Shown: piece by piece, positions 21,959 through 33,104 of the stretch
How the letters are laid out: every line of letters begins with the position of its first letter
Numbering within the stretch: position 1 is the first letter of the stretch
Assembly (NCBI GenBank): GCA_022009935.1
Contig: CP091731.1
Coordinates: 1,054,001-1,118,000, forward strand
DNA from: Candidatus Melainabacteria bacterium
GTDB taxonomy: Bacteria > Cyanobacteriota > Vampirovibrionia > Gastranaerophilales > Gastranaerophilaceae
Direction of reading: 5' to 3'
Length of the DNA stretch: 64,000 nucleotides
Position numbers and translations under genes: made by a program
Notes under the pieces: generated by a model
Database searches by the model: none
Seen by the model: only the letters and a program-made list of their open reading frames with translations
What the model was told of the DNA's origin: nothing

Positions 21959-22053
21959 ATTTTGTAAAAGATTTCGAAAAAATAAGCAATTTATTTTTTG
22001 TTTGCTTTTTATTTATAGTGAATATAATTTTTTTGTTCTTAAAAGGTAAAGTT

Positions 22054-24916
22054 GTGAAATGTTTTTTAAATGTAGGTTATAACAAAATTGCACCGGTTGT
22101 TTTTGGCAATAATAATAAAAAACAAGTTGAAAAAGATGACAAATTACAAGAAAACGGTTTTCAAACAAATCCGCTTGGGCTTAAAGAAGCGCAAGCATTG
22201 AAAGCGCAAATACCCGTTAATAAAACATTTGAAAAAGGGTTTATTGATTTAGGTAAAATAAAAACAACTTTTGACAGGGATTTGTATTGTTACCAATTGG
22301 CAAATGGGCAAAAAGTTTTTATTATGCCCAAAAAAAGGAATGACTATTGTTAAAACCTACATAAAAGCCGGTTCAATGAATGAAAGTGACAAACAAAGAG
22401 GTATTTCGCATTTTGTTGAACATAATTTATTCAACGGGAGTAAAAATATAAAACCGGGGGGTATTTTTCAATAAAGTGTCAGAAATGGGTGGAAACACAA
22501 ACGCTTCAACAAACTTTGCACAAACAGACTATTATATTCAATCACAGCTTCTAAAAGACGATGATTTAAGCAAAACATTGGAGCTTCACAGCGATATGCT
22601 TCAAAATCCTCTGTTTGATTATGAACAAATGATTAAAGAGCGTGATCCTGTCACATCTGAAATTGCCATGGTTGAAGATGACCCTGTAAACATGTCAATA
22701 AACGAATGCATTAAAATCTCTATCAAATTAAAACAAGTTCAAAAGACCTTGTAGCAGGCACTATCGAAAATATTAACAATATTACCAAAGAAGATTTGAC
22801 TTCATATTTTGAACAAAATTACTCGCCAAACAATATGGTGACAGTAATCACAGGCGATGTTAAACCGAATGAAACAATAGAACTTGTTGCTTCAAAATTT
22901 AAGAAAAAAAATCCGGTTAATCAAAAACCTCAAAACCACGAAAATTTAAGCCCGATAAACAATTCTGTAAGAACTGATTTATACACAAAAAATTCAAAAT
23001 CAGCAATTGTAAGTTTAGGTTTTGCAGGACCTCAAAATAATGACACCAAGGGTAAAATTGCTCTTGAAATACTTTTGTCAGCTTTAAATTCACCAAATTC
23101 TATGATAAACAAAACCATAGATGAAAAACAACTTAATGTTAATTTTTATCTTTCAACAGAAAAAGTAGGCAATAAACCTGATGACAGAAGGGCTATTCTT
23201 GGCAGTTTTAAGGTTAAAGATAAACATGTTGATGAGGTTTTGGAGATTGTCAATCAGGAAATTAAAAATATTCAACAACATGGAATTGATGAGGAAAAAC
23301 TTAAAGCCATAAAAGAAAAAATTGTTATATGAAAATGTGGAAACATCCGAAAGTTCTGAAGCCTTGAACAGCTGTGTTGGCTATTGCGCTCTTGATGGTG
23401 ATTTAGACTATATCACAAAATATAATTCAATAATAAATGAGCTTACGGTTGAGGATATTAAAAAAGCGGCAAATGAATATTTAAATCTCGAAAAGCCTCT
23501 TTGAACGTGATGCACCCGATTGAAAACAAAACAGAATTTTTAAATAAAAATAAAAATATTACGTTTGGTGACAATTTTGTTGACAAAAAAGTTTATGATG
23601 AAAGCTTAGTTCAAGAAAAGACGTTGAAAAACAATATGTGTTTGGTTGTGAACCCGACTGAAGTTAATAATTTCAGTTTAAAAATGAATTTTGCCAAAAA
23701 AGATTATATAAAAGGCAACCCTGCTTCAAGTTTGGTTTTGTATGAAATGTTAAACCGTGGCAGCGAGTTTAAAAATAACAACATGATAAAAAGAATATGA
23801 AGAAAAAAATAACGTTCAAATTCAACTTTATTGTGACAATAGCAACATCGGAGCAATTGCATACGGTGAAGTCAAAAATATAGAAAAATCTGTAGATTTG
23901 ATAAATGAAGTTTTGCTTCATCCAAGGTTTGATGAAAAAGATTTTGAAACAGCCAGAAAACAAATTGTAGATGGTTTAAAATCAAGCAATCAAACACTTC
24001 TTTTAGAAGAAAAACTTTTTCCAAATTTGCCATTTATGAAATCAAAAGCAAAACTTTTGAAAGATTTGGAAACATTGACACTTGAGGATGTGAAAGAAGC
24101 ATATTCTCAACTTATGAATGATAAATCTGCTGTCACATCTTTGAGTATTCCTAAAAATAAAGAGTTTGAAAAAAATCTGAAACTTGTTGAGCAAAAGTTG
24201 TCCTCTGAAAGTTATGGATGGATTGAGGATTTTAAAGTTAACAAAATTAAAACCTATCAAGCAAATGAAAAAAATGAAGTAATATTTAACCATGTTGAAA
24301 ACAAACAAGCTAAAGTTGAACGTGCATACAAGTTTCAAGCTCCAAAAGACATTGAGAGCAAAACAGCCTATGTTTTAATGAATATGATATTAGGCGGCTC
24401 AACAACTTCAAGATTGTTTATGAACCTAAGAGAAAAAGAAAAGCTTGCATATCGCGTTAATTCTTCTCTGAACTATACAGGTGACACAGGTGTTGTACTT
24501 TTAAGAATTGGCACTACAACCGATGATGAAAATGACAAGACAAATGATTATAACAATGTTTTGAAATCCTTAAGTGGGTTTGAAAAACATATAAACGATA
24601 TGAAAACGAATTATGTTTCTGAAAAAGAACTTGAAGAAGCAAAAAAATCCTTAAAACTAAAATACTCAACCAAAATGAAGCAACCCTTGTGCAAACAATA
24701 GATTTGCTTGAAGGTAAAAGCTCTGATGAGGGTATATTTAAAACGAACAAAATATTAAAATGTATTGACAAAATAACGGTTGAAGACATAAAAAAAGCCG
24801 CAAATGAAGTTTTCTCCGGTAAACCGATTACTTCAATCACTGCAAGTCAAAACACAATAAATTCTCTTGTTGAAGTTGATGACAAAGTGTTTGATGAAGT
24901 TATTGCAAGACGGTAG
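22054..24916 (+). CDS. M16-family zinc metallopeptidase, two-domain
   Basis: About 950 residues with two M16 halves. The N-terminal half has the inverted zinc motif HFVEH (in GISHFVEHNLFNGS) and a downstream glutamate region (RDPVTSEIAMVEDDP); the second half (from about 23500) is a non-catalytic M16 domain (NMILGGSTTSRLFMNLREKEKLAYRV). The GTG at 22054 with AAAAGG seven bases before it is chosen; the frame runs 34 codons further up through a hydrophobic segment. The leader reads NKIAPVVFGNNNKK, the F-G-G/N type. No Sec signal is seen with this start. Breaks: about 22330, 22470, 22730, 23320, 23500, 23795 and 24665. Confidence 0.85.
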
Positions 24917-24932
24917 TGATTAATAAAATATT

Positions 24933-25571
24933 TTATCTTGTACTTCTGTAATAGCCTTTAACTTCCGTACCGTCGGCTCTTGTATAAGCTTGAACATAAA
25001 TCATACCACCGCTTTGAATGGCTTGGTTTGCTTGAACTTGACTTGGTATGCCAATGGTTTTTAGTTGAAAGTCAATTGCCTTTTCGTTTTTCAAATATTC
25101 ATCCGTTGTCATTTTGTCTATTTGTTCGCGAGTGTAAAACAAGCCTTCATTAGATTGTTCATTCAATAATTCTTGGTACATATTGTTAATTTGAATTACA
25201 TAATTAGCTTGTTCACTTGACTGCTCATATGTTATACCACCATACAAAACTTTATTAAAATTGTTACTCAAGTCTACATTGTTATTGCTGAAGTTACTGT
25301 TATCATTTGAACTATTTTCTAAAGTACCTATAAAAGAATTAAGCTCATTTACTCTATTATTCCAACCTTGTAAAAAATTTTTTTGAGATGGTTTTGCTTT
25401 AACAAATTCTTTATATTTTGCACGTCTTAATTCTATAAATTTATCTGTATTACCATTAGATTTTTGTAAAAATGTCTTGGCTCTTGATACTCCCATATTG
25501 ACAGCAGTATCAAACATAATAGCAGCTAATTTTGGATTTTTATTTTATCAGCTCCAACTGCTTTATAATAA
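24933..25571 (-). pseudogene. GH108/PG_binding_3 endolysin, 5'-truncated
   Basis: The C-terminal part of a phage-type N-acetylmuramidase (ZliS family): IMFDTAVNMGVSRAKTFLQK and the tryptophan turn NFLQGWNNRVNEL are characteristic. The N-terminal catalytic domain with its E-G-G motif is absent; translating upstream (AVGADKIKNPKLAA, across a shift near 25530) meets a stop at about 25573. After the domain there is a Ser/Asn-rich tail (SSNDNSNFSNNNVDLSNNF) and a helical end. It is either a remnant of a prophage lysis gene or a stand-alone binding protein. No other phage gene is nearby. Confidence 0.6.
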
Positions 25572-25595
25572 TTGTTATAATATATTTAAAACAAA

Positions 25596-25997
25596 TTATT
25601 CAATTATTATTAGGTAATATGATCTAAGTTCAATAGCTCTATTTTTTAAAACTTCTCTTTTGAAACCATTTACTACGTTCAAATACATTGTACCTTGGAT
25701 TTTTTCAAGTTGATTAATCATTTTGTAATTACTTATTTTATATTCCAACCATTTTTTTTGAGATTGTTCAACAAATTTCTTCTCAATCAAGTTATTATTT
25801 AAAAGCAAACGGTAATAATTATTTATTTGATTTTCCCATTCGGTCATAGCTTTTTGAGTACATAATGTCATTTGGTATGTAGAAGAAGTTTTATTAATAC
25901 AATCAGTTTCTTTTTTATCTATGTCACTAAATTCATCAGCAATACAAAAATTAAAATTAATTAAACAAAATAAAAAAGTCCAAACAATTTTTTTCAT
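25596..25997 (-). CDS. Exported LprI-like (DUF1311) protein
   Basis: 133 residues with a signal peptide (MKKIVWTFLFCLINFNFCIA) and the DUF1311 pattern: C…C (TDCINKTSSTYQMTLC), AMTEWENQINNYYRLLL, QSQKKWLEYK and a basic end KREVLKNRAIELRSYY. LprI-type proteins can inhibit lysozyme in the periplasm; here this is inference from the family. Intact frame. Lies just upstream of the endolysin remnant on the same strand. Confidence 0.75.
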   Translation of the reverse strand: MKKIVWTFLFCLINFNFCIADEFSDIDKKETDCINKTSSTYQMTLCTQKAMTEWENQINNYYRLLLNNNLIEKKFVEQSQKKWLEYKISNYKMINQLEKIQGTMYLNVVNGFKREVLKNRAIELRSYYLIIIE

Positions 25998-26200
25998 AAA
26001 TTTATTTTACCTTAAAAATTTTACTTTTCCATTATAAACTCTTCCAAACATTTTCTAAATTTGTAAAAATCTATAAGTAAAATGCCAGAATTATTAAAAT
26101 ATTAATTTTTTGTTTATTTTTTTAATTTTTATAAAAAAAGTGATATAAAAATAATAGAGAAAGAAATTAAAGACATAATTATAAAAGGAGACATAAAATT

Positions 26201-28059
26201 ATGGCAAAAACAATAGGTATCGATTTAGGGACTACAAATTCGGTAGTCGCAGTTATGGAAGGTGGTAAACCGACTGTAATTGCAAACGCTGAAGGTTCTA
26301 GAACTACACCTTCAATAGTTGGTTTTTCAAAAACAGGTGAAAGACTGGTTGGTCAACTTGCAAAACGTCAAGCTATTTTAAACCCTGATAAAACAGTTAT
26401 TTCAATAAAACGTGAAATGGGTAACGATTACAAAGTAAATATTGACGGTAAAAATTATTCACCACAAGAAATATCAGCAATGATATTGAGAAAACTGGCA
26501 GATGATGCTTCTTCATATTTAGGTGAAAAGGTTACATCAGCGGTTATTACAGTTCCAGCATATTTTAACGATGCACAAAGACAAGCAACAAAAGATGCCG
26601 GTAAAATCGCAGGCTTGGATGTTCTTCGTATCGTGAACGAACCAACAGCAGCTGCTTTGGCTTATGGACTTGAAAAGATAAACCTGAAAAAGTTCTTGTA
26701 TTTGACTTAGGTGGTGGTACTTTTGATGTATCTGTTTTGGAAATAGGCGATGGTGTTCACGAAGTGTTGTCAACATCTGGTGATACAAGACTTGGTGGTG
26801 ATGATTTTGATGAAAAAAATTATTAACTATTTAGCTGACGAGTTCAAAAACAAGAAGGCATTGATTTACGTAATGACAAGCAAGCTATGCAACGTTTAAA
26901 AGAAGCTGCTGAAAAAGCAAAATGCGAATTGTCTTCAGTTGTTGAAACAACAGTAAATTTGCCTTTCATTACAGCTGATGCAAACGGTCCAAAACACTTG
27001 GATGTCACATTGACTCGTGCTAAATTTGAAGAATTATCACACGATTTGCTTGAAAGATGTAAAAAACCTGTTGAGCAAGCTTTGAAAGATGCAGGTCTAT
27101 CAAAAGGCGACATTGATGAAGTTGTCTTAGTTGGTGGTTCTACACGTATCCCTGCTGTTCAAGCATTGGTTAAAGAATACACAGGAAAAGATCCTAACCA
27201 ATCTGTTAACCCTGATGAAGTAGTTGCTGTTGGTGCAGCTATTCAAGCCGGTGTTTTAGCCGGTGAAGTTAAAGACATTGTACTTCTTGACGTTACACCT
27301 TTGACTTTGGGTATTGAAACATTAGGTGGTGTTATGACTTCATTGGTTCCAAGAAACACAACAATCCCTGTTTCAAAATCGCAAGTATTTTCAACAGCCG
27401 ATAATAACCAAACAGCAGTTGATATCCATAGTGCTTCAAGGTGAAAGACCAATGGCTAAGGATAATAAATCTTTAGGTATGTTCCGTTTGGATGGTATTC
27501 CACCGGCAATGAGAGGTGTACCTCAAATCGAAGTTACTTTTGATATTGATGCTAACGGTATAGTTAATGTTTCAGCAAAAGATAAGGCTACAAACAAAGA
27601 GCAAAAAATTACAATCACAAACTCTTCAAACTTAAGCGAAGCAGATATTGACAAAATGGTTAAAGAAGCTGAATTGAACGCTCAAGAAGATAAGGCTAAA
27701 AAAGAAGAAGCTGAAATCAAAAACAATGCAAACAGCATTATTACTAGTGTTGACCGTTTGATTAAAGATTTTGAAGGCAAAATCTCTGATGATGACAAGA
27801 AAAAACTTGAAGATGAGAAAAAAGCTGTTGAAGAAGCTTTGAATACAAACAAACCTGCTGATGAAATTAAAAATTGTCAGAACAACTTCAACAAACAATG
27901 TTTGCAATATCTCAAGCCGCATATCAAAGTGTTCAAAACGAAGGACAATCTGATAATGCCCAAGAAGCAAACAGCGATAACTCTTCAGGTGAACAAACAT
28001 CATCTCAAGGAAACGACAACAACGATGATGTTATCGATGCAGAATATACAAAAGAGTAA
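26201..28059 (+). CDS. dnaK: Chaperone protein DnaK (Hsp70)
   Basis: About 620 residues. ATPase domain motifs: phosphate 1 GIDLGTTNS, AVITVPAYFNDAQRQATKDAG, phosphate 2 VFDLGGGTFDVS and adenosine motif VVLVGGSTRIPAVQ. The substrate-binding domain (DVTPLTLGIETLGG…PRNTTIP), and the helical lid follow; the tail is Asp/Asn/Ser-rich and ends DDVIDAEYTKE. The ATG at 26201 has AAAGGAG before it. Breaks at about 26690, 26818, 26847, 27432 and 27880 are A-run indels (for example GAAAAGAT instead of GAAAAAGAT). No CIRCE operator is visible upstream. A strong terminator follows. Confidence 0.97.
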
Positions 28060-28089
28060 AACCTGTAAAAGGCAAAACTTATAAAGAGA

Positions 28090-28126
28090 AAAAGACTGAA
28101 ACTAAATTGTTTCAGTCTTTTCTTTT
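28090..28126 (+). terminator. Rho-independent terminator of dnaK
   Basis: A perfect 13-bp stem (AAAAGACTGAAAC / GTTTCAGTCTTTT) with 6-nt loop, followed by a further T-run. Confidence 0.9.
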
Positions 28127-28139
28127 TGTAGTATTGGCA

Positions 28140-29270
28140 TATATTAAACAAAAAATTAATCAACGTTGGTTAATTAAATCTAAAATTGAACGCGCGATAG
28201 CGCGTCATATAAACCTAAAACAAAAAATATTTCGTAAAAAGCGATAATTGGACTTCAACGCTATAACCAAACTAAAGTCAATCCGCGTTGGTGAAAGAAA
28301 TCAAAAATTGAACGCACGCTGTCTTGGATTACGTCGGGTTCGGAACTATGCAACTTCGTTTCATAATTTTTTCACAAAATTATTCCACTCCGTTCAGTTC
28401 CTCACAATCAGGCAAGGCCAACGACGAATCCGCAGTCCGTCATATAAACCTAAAACAAAAATATTTAGCAAAAAGCATTAATTGGACTTGATTAATAAAA
28501 TTAGTAAAATCAATCCACGTTGGTGAAAGAAATCAAAATTTGAACGCACGAAGTCCGTCATATAAAACACGCTGGTTGGGGCGAAACTAGGTTTTTATAT
28601 AACGGGCTATCGCGCGTTCAATACATTGACTTCATTCCTCAATGAGGATTGATCTTTGGTTGTTTATTGGCATTGAAGTCCAATTATATCTTTTCTTCAT
28701 GATTGTTTTGCCAGAATAGGTATATGCAAAGGGGCTAAAGCCCCCTTGCAACCCTGTGGAACTGTACAATTGTTTATCTGATAATAGCAACAAATGCAAC
28801 CCATACGCCGATTGGAACAAGCAGTGCTTAATGAAACAGTGTCAAGCGGCCGTCTGTTTGAGTGCATAGCACGAGTTAAGGCCGCTCAGGTTGAATTTAG
28901 CACAGCTGTGACAATCAAAGGGGTTGCGGTTTTGGTTACTTTTGGCTCCAAAAGTAACCCCGTCCGGAGGACTTAAATATATAATTAACATTTTGTAGGA
29001 ATACAAACAAAATAATTAAAAGCATTAATTGGACTTCAACGCTATAAACAAACAAAAGTCAATCCGCGTTGGTGAAAGAAATCAAAAATTGAACGCACGA
29101 AGTCCGTCATATAAACCTAAAACAAAAAATATTTAGCAAAAAGCATTAATTGGACTTGATTAATAAAATTAGTAAAATCAATCCGCGTTGGTGGATGAAA
29201 TCAAAATTTGAACGCACGAAGTCCGTCATATAAAACACGCTGGTTGGGGCGAAACTAGGTGTGAAAACTC
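28140..29270. repeat. Mosaic repeat block 2, no gene
   Basis: Over 1.1 kb without a gene. It holds at least five tandem or near-tandem units of the module around CAATCCGCGTTGGTG and GAACGCACGAAGTCCGTCATATAAA, one copy of the GCAAAGGGGCTAAAGCCCCC hairpin (28727-28750) and one full GC-rich module (28794-28976). In the latter AGCGGCC (28845-28851) pairs with GGCCGCT (28880-28886) around an inner GTGC/GCAC pair, CACAGCTGTG is at 28901-28910, and a 12-bp stem with 2-nt loop (GGTTACTTTTGG) lies at 28934-28959. Orientation is opposite to block 1. Confidence 0.85.
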
Positions 29271-29328
29271 TTTATGTTTTAACTTTACACCTAAAAATAA
29301 AAATCTTACAAAAGAGTTTATTTGTAAT

Positions 29329-29356
29329 TTGTAAATAAACTTTTTTCATATATAAT
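29329..29356 (+). promoter_or_regulatory. Promoter-like boxes before gmk
   Basis: TTGTAA and TATAAT with a 16-base spacer, about 50 bases before the gmk start. A second TATAAT lies at 29392, only 8 bases before the ATG. Confidence 0.4.
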
Positions 29357-29404
29357 GTAAAAAATATTTATTGTATTTTGCAAAAGTTTGAGTATAATCA
29401 ATTT

Positions 29405-29986
29405 ATGGAAAAAAATAAAACAAAATTATTTATAATATCTGGTATCAGGTGTAGGAAAAGGAACACTTTTAAAATCATTTTTGGACAAACACAGTGAAAA
29501 TGTTCGCTTATCTATATCATTTACTACACGCTCAGCTCGAGAGGGTGAAGTTGATGGGGTTAATTATTTTTTACAGATGAAGAAAAAATTTAAATCGGCT
29601 ATTGAAAACAACGAGTTTCTTGAATGGGCAAAATATTCTGATAATTATTATGGAACAAAGGAAGCTTATGTTTATAAAAATTATCAGAAGGTTATAATTT
29701 AATCCTTGAAATTGATACTCAAGGTGCATTTCAGGTGAAAAAATAAAATAAAAGATGCAAGCTTGATTTTTATCATGCCCCCATCAATAGATGAACTTGA
29801 AAAACGCTTAAGAGGTCGAAATACTGAAACTGAAGAAGCTATAAAAAACGTATGGATTTTGTTAAATGTGAAATTGAAAACTCAAAAGATTTTGACTATG
29901 TTATCATTAACGACAATCTTGAACGAGCTTTAGATGAGCTTACTTCTGTTTTTAAAAAAAGAAGCTCAAATATAAAAATTAGTTAA
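29405..29986 (+). CDS. gmk: Guanylate kinase
   Basis: Phosphorylates GMP to GDP. About 193 residues when the frames are joined. Walker A SGVGKGTLLKSF, GMP-binding SISFTTRSAREGEVDGVNYFF and EWAKYSDNYYGT, the DTQGA loop (LILEIDTQGAFQV) and the lid (KRLRGRNTETEEAI) are all visible. Breaks near 29445, 29575, 29690, 29745 and 29850. ATG at 29405. The aldolase gene follows after 23 bases. Confidence 0.92.
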
Positions 29987-30009
29987 TAATATAAAAAAAG
30001 GAAATAAAA

Positions 30010-30835
30010 ATGAATTTGTTAGAAAAGAAAATGGTTGAAACGTTAATTGATTTAAAAGAAAATCACCATGTTGTCGGCATAAAAGCAGAATTTGAAGCAG
30101 AAGGAACCCGTTTGGAAGAAGCCTTAAGACTAAAAGAAGTGGTGACAAGAGCCGGACTTGATTTGGCGATAAAAGTTGGGGGCTGTGAAGCTATTAAAGA
30201 TATGTATGATGCAAGAACTATTGGTGTCAACACTATTATTGCTCCTATGATTGAAACGGCTTATGCAATGAAAAAATATGTTATGGCTACCAAATTTGTT
30301 TTTCCTGAAGAAGAACGTAAAGAAATAAAATTTTTGATAAACACAGAAACTATAACCGGTTTTAACAACATTGATGAAATGATACAGTCAGAATATTTTG
30401 ATGAAATAAGCGGTATTGTTTTGGGTCGTGTTGATATGACAGGGTCTATGGGGTTGACTCGTGAAGATATTAATTCTGATGAAATTTTTAATTTGGCTAA
30501 TGTTTTGGCAACAAAAATGCAAAAATTGAACAAAGATTTTGTAATAGGTGGTGGTGTTTCAGCACATTCTTTGCCGTTTTTCAAAAAATTACCACAAAAC
30601 TCACTAAGTCGCTTTGAAACAAGAAAAATTATTTTTGATGCCAAAAAAGCACTTAACGATAAAAATGCTGACAAAGGAATTTTAAAAGCTGTTGGGTTTG
30701 AGTTAATGTGGCTAAAGAATAAACGTGAATTTTATAAAATGATATTTGATGAAGATGCACAAAGACTAAACATGCTTGAAGCTCGCTATAAAAAAGCTTA
30801 TTGATGAAGCTATGATGCAAACAAATTGTGTTTAA
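30010..30835 (+). CDS. HpcH/HpaI aldolase/citrate lyase family protein
   Basis: TIM-barrel enzyme of about 270 residues that would cleave or join pyruvate or acetyl units. Family features: EFEAEGTRLEEALRL, the KVGGCEAIKDM strand, NTIIAPMIETAYAMKKYV with the conserved glutamate, LINTETITGFNN, and GIVLGRVDMTG with the metal Asp. A one-base shift at 30790 turns the tail into RYKKLIDEAMMQTNCV and the stop to 30835. The ATG at 30010 follows AAAGGAAA. It is directly followed by a TPP enzyme, so both may act on the same keto-acid metabolite, possibly in surface-sugar synthesis (inference). Confidence 0.8.
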
Positions 30836-30860
30836 TAAGGAAAGTCCGGGTCAGAAACAA

Positions 30861-32692
30861 ATGTCAAAAATAAAATTAAGTGATTTTCTTGCAAAGTATT
30901 TAAAAGAGCGTTACAACGTTACACATTTTTTTATGGTATCAGGTGGCGGAGCGATGCATTTGAATGATAGTCTTGGTCGTTATATAAATTACACAGCCAA
31001 TCACCATGAGCAAGCTTGCGCTATAGCTGCTGAAGGGTATAGTCGCTTAAAAGGTGACACTTTAAAGCGTTGTCAATGTGACAACAAATCCTGGAGGACT
31101 TAATACATTAAACGGAGTTTTTTGGACAATGGAATGGATTCTGTTCCTGTCTTGTATATTTCAGGTCAAGTGAAAATCCCAACAACCATGCAACATTACC
31201 CAAATTTAAACATGCGCCAGCTTGGAGACCAAGAAGTTGACATTATTTCTGTTGTAAAACCACTTACGAAATATGCCAAAATGGTGACTGATAAAAATAA
31301 AATAAAATATTATATTGATAAAGCAATACATGAGGCAACAACCGGACGTTTTGATCTGTGTGGTTGGATATTCCAATTGACATCCAAGCTTCAATTATTG
31401 AAGAAGATGAACTTGTTGAATTTAAACCTCAAAATGAAAAACAAGAAGCAGTATGCCAAAATGATGAACTAGAACAAGCATTAAATAAACTTGCTATGGC
31501 TAAAAAGCCTCTTCTTGTTTGCGGACATGGAATTCGTCTTGCAAACCAAATTGACAATTTTTATAAACTTATTGAAAAATTGAATGTACCTGTTGTTACT
31601 ACATTTAATGGTTTTGATATTATGGAAGATGATAACCCATTTTATATAGGTAGAATTGGAACAGTCGGTCAACGTGCCGGAAATTTTGCTCTTCAAAATG
31701 CAGATTGCGTTTTATTTCTTGGAACTCGAAACAATATACGACAAGCTAGTTATAATTATGAAAATTTTGCTAAAAATGCTTTTAAAATTGCTGTTGATAT
31801 AGATAAAAACGAATTATATAAACCAACAGTTGATATTGATTTGAGAATAAATGCTGATTTAAAAAACTTTATTCCACAAATGCTGGAAAAATTAAATGAT
31901 AATAATTTTAAAGTAAATTATTCTGCCAAATGGCTTGAATTTGCACAAAACCTAAAAAACAAGTATAGTTTTGATAAAACAAATGAATATCAACAAAACG
32001 AAAACGAAGCCCCTAAACCCTTATTATTTTATCCGTCAGCTTACAAACGAGCTTGATGAAAGCGATATAGTAATAATGGCAAATGGCTCAGCTTGTGTTT
32101 GCACTTATCAAGTTGCAAAAGTTAAAAAAGGGCAACGATATATTTTAAATTCCGGCAATGCTTCAATGGGATATGACTTACCGTGTGCAATTGGTGCAGC
32201 AGTCAAGAATTTTGAAACAAAGGAGAACAAAAACGACGCATTGTTTGTATTGCAGGCGACGGTTCAATAATGATGAATTTGCAAGAACTTGAAACGATAA
32301 AATATAATAATTTGCCAATAAAACTTTTTGTGTTAAATAATAGTGGCTATTCTTCAATTCGCCAAACACAAAGAAACTTTTTCCAAGGTCACATGACAGG
32401 AAGCGGAAACGAATCCGGTGTCTCCGTTCCTGACTTTTATAATATTGCAAAAGGATTTAATTTAAATGCAGTAAAAATAGATAAAGCTAAAAATTTAAAT
32501 GCACAAATAAAAGACGTGCTTGAAATTGATGGTTTTGTCTTGTGTGAAGCAATGCTTCAACAAGAATATTCTTTTTCCCCAAAATTATCTAGTCGTAAGC
32601 TTGATGATGGAACAATGGTTTCGCCAAGCTTAGAAGATATGTTTCCTTTTATTTCAAGAGAAGAATATCAAGAAAACATATTCAAAATATAA
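30861..32692 (+). CDS. Thiamine-pyrophosphate enzyme (acetolactate synthase-like)
   Basis: About 610 residues with the three TPP-enzyme domains. N-terminal PYR domain: THFFMVSGGGAMHLNDSLG and the catalytic glutamate in ANHHEQACAIAAEGYSR. Middle domain: KPLLVCGHGIRLANQID and ADCVLFLGTRNN. C-terminal PP domain: GDGSIMMNLQELETIKYNNLP with NNSGYSS, the GDG-x25-NN TPP/Mg2+ motif. Breaks near 31056, 31125, 31360, 32015 and 32225. It is not a close acetolactate synthase; it resembles the TPP enzymes of polysaccharide loci. Adjacent HpcH/HpaI aldolase suggests a shared pathway. Confidence 0.82.
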
Positions 32693-32699
32693 CAAAATA

Positions 32700-32904
32700 T
32701 TAATTTCTTGAAGCCAATGCTTTTAAAGAACTTAACATTTCCAAAGCAAAAAACTTTGTGTTTCATATTTTGTGAGTTATTTATTTCAAATATACGAATA
32801 ATTCTGTTTATTTCATTTAATGATTTGAAATCATTTGCACGGTATACGTTTTCAACAGGTTCAACTTTTATTCCTAATGATACTTCAATTTGATGTTCTT
32901 GCAT
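32700..32904 (-). CDS. Small hypothetical protein
   Basis: About 67 residues. The ATG at 32904 has AGAGGA twelve bases upstream. It reads MQEHQIEVSLGIKVEPVENV and DFKSLNEINRIIRIFEINN; removing one T near 32755 gives the natural-looking end KVFALEMLSSLKALASRN and a stop at 32700. Helical, no family recognised. Convergent with the TPP enzyme gene. Confidence 0.5.
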
Positions 32905-33104
32905 AAATTTAAATCCTCTTATAAACTTTATCTTTCTATGTATATATAAAGTATATTTAAATAAAAAAATTGACTTTTTATGCGTGTAGTGTTAAGTTTT
33001 GTAAAGATAAGAATATTAAAAGTTCACATAACCTAATATTTTTAAAATAATAGATGTATAATAAAAATAAGGTTTTAAATTGTAAAAGAGGATAGAAATA
33101 AAAG

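Noticed and set aside
11764..25997. Prophage
   Set aside because: Only an XRE regulator and an endolysin fragment, far apart; no structural, terminase or integrase genes.
26201..28059. Programmed frameshifting in dnaK
   Set aside because: Breaks occur at five unrelated sites and in many other genes, without slippery-site plus pseudoknot context.
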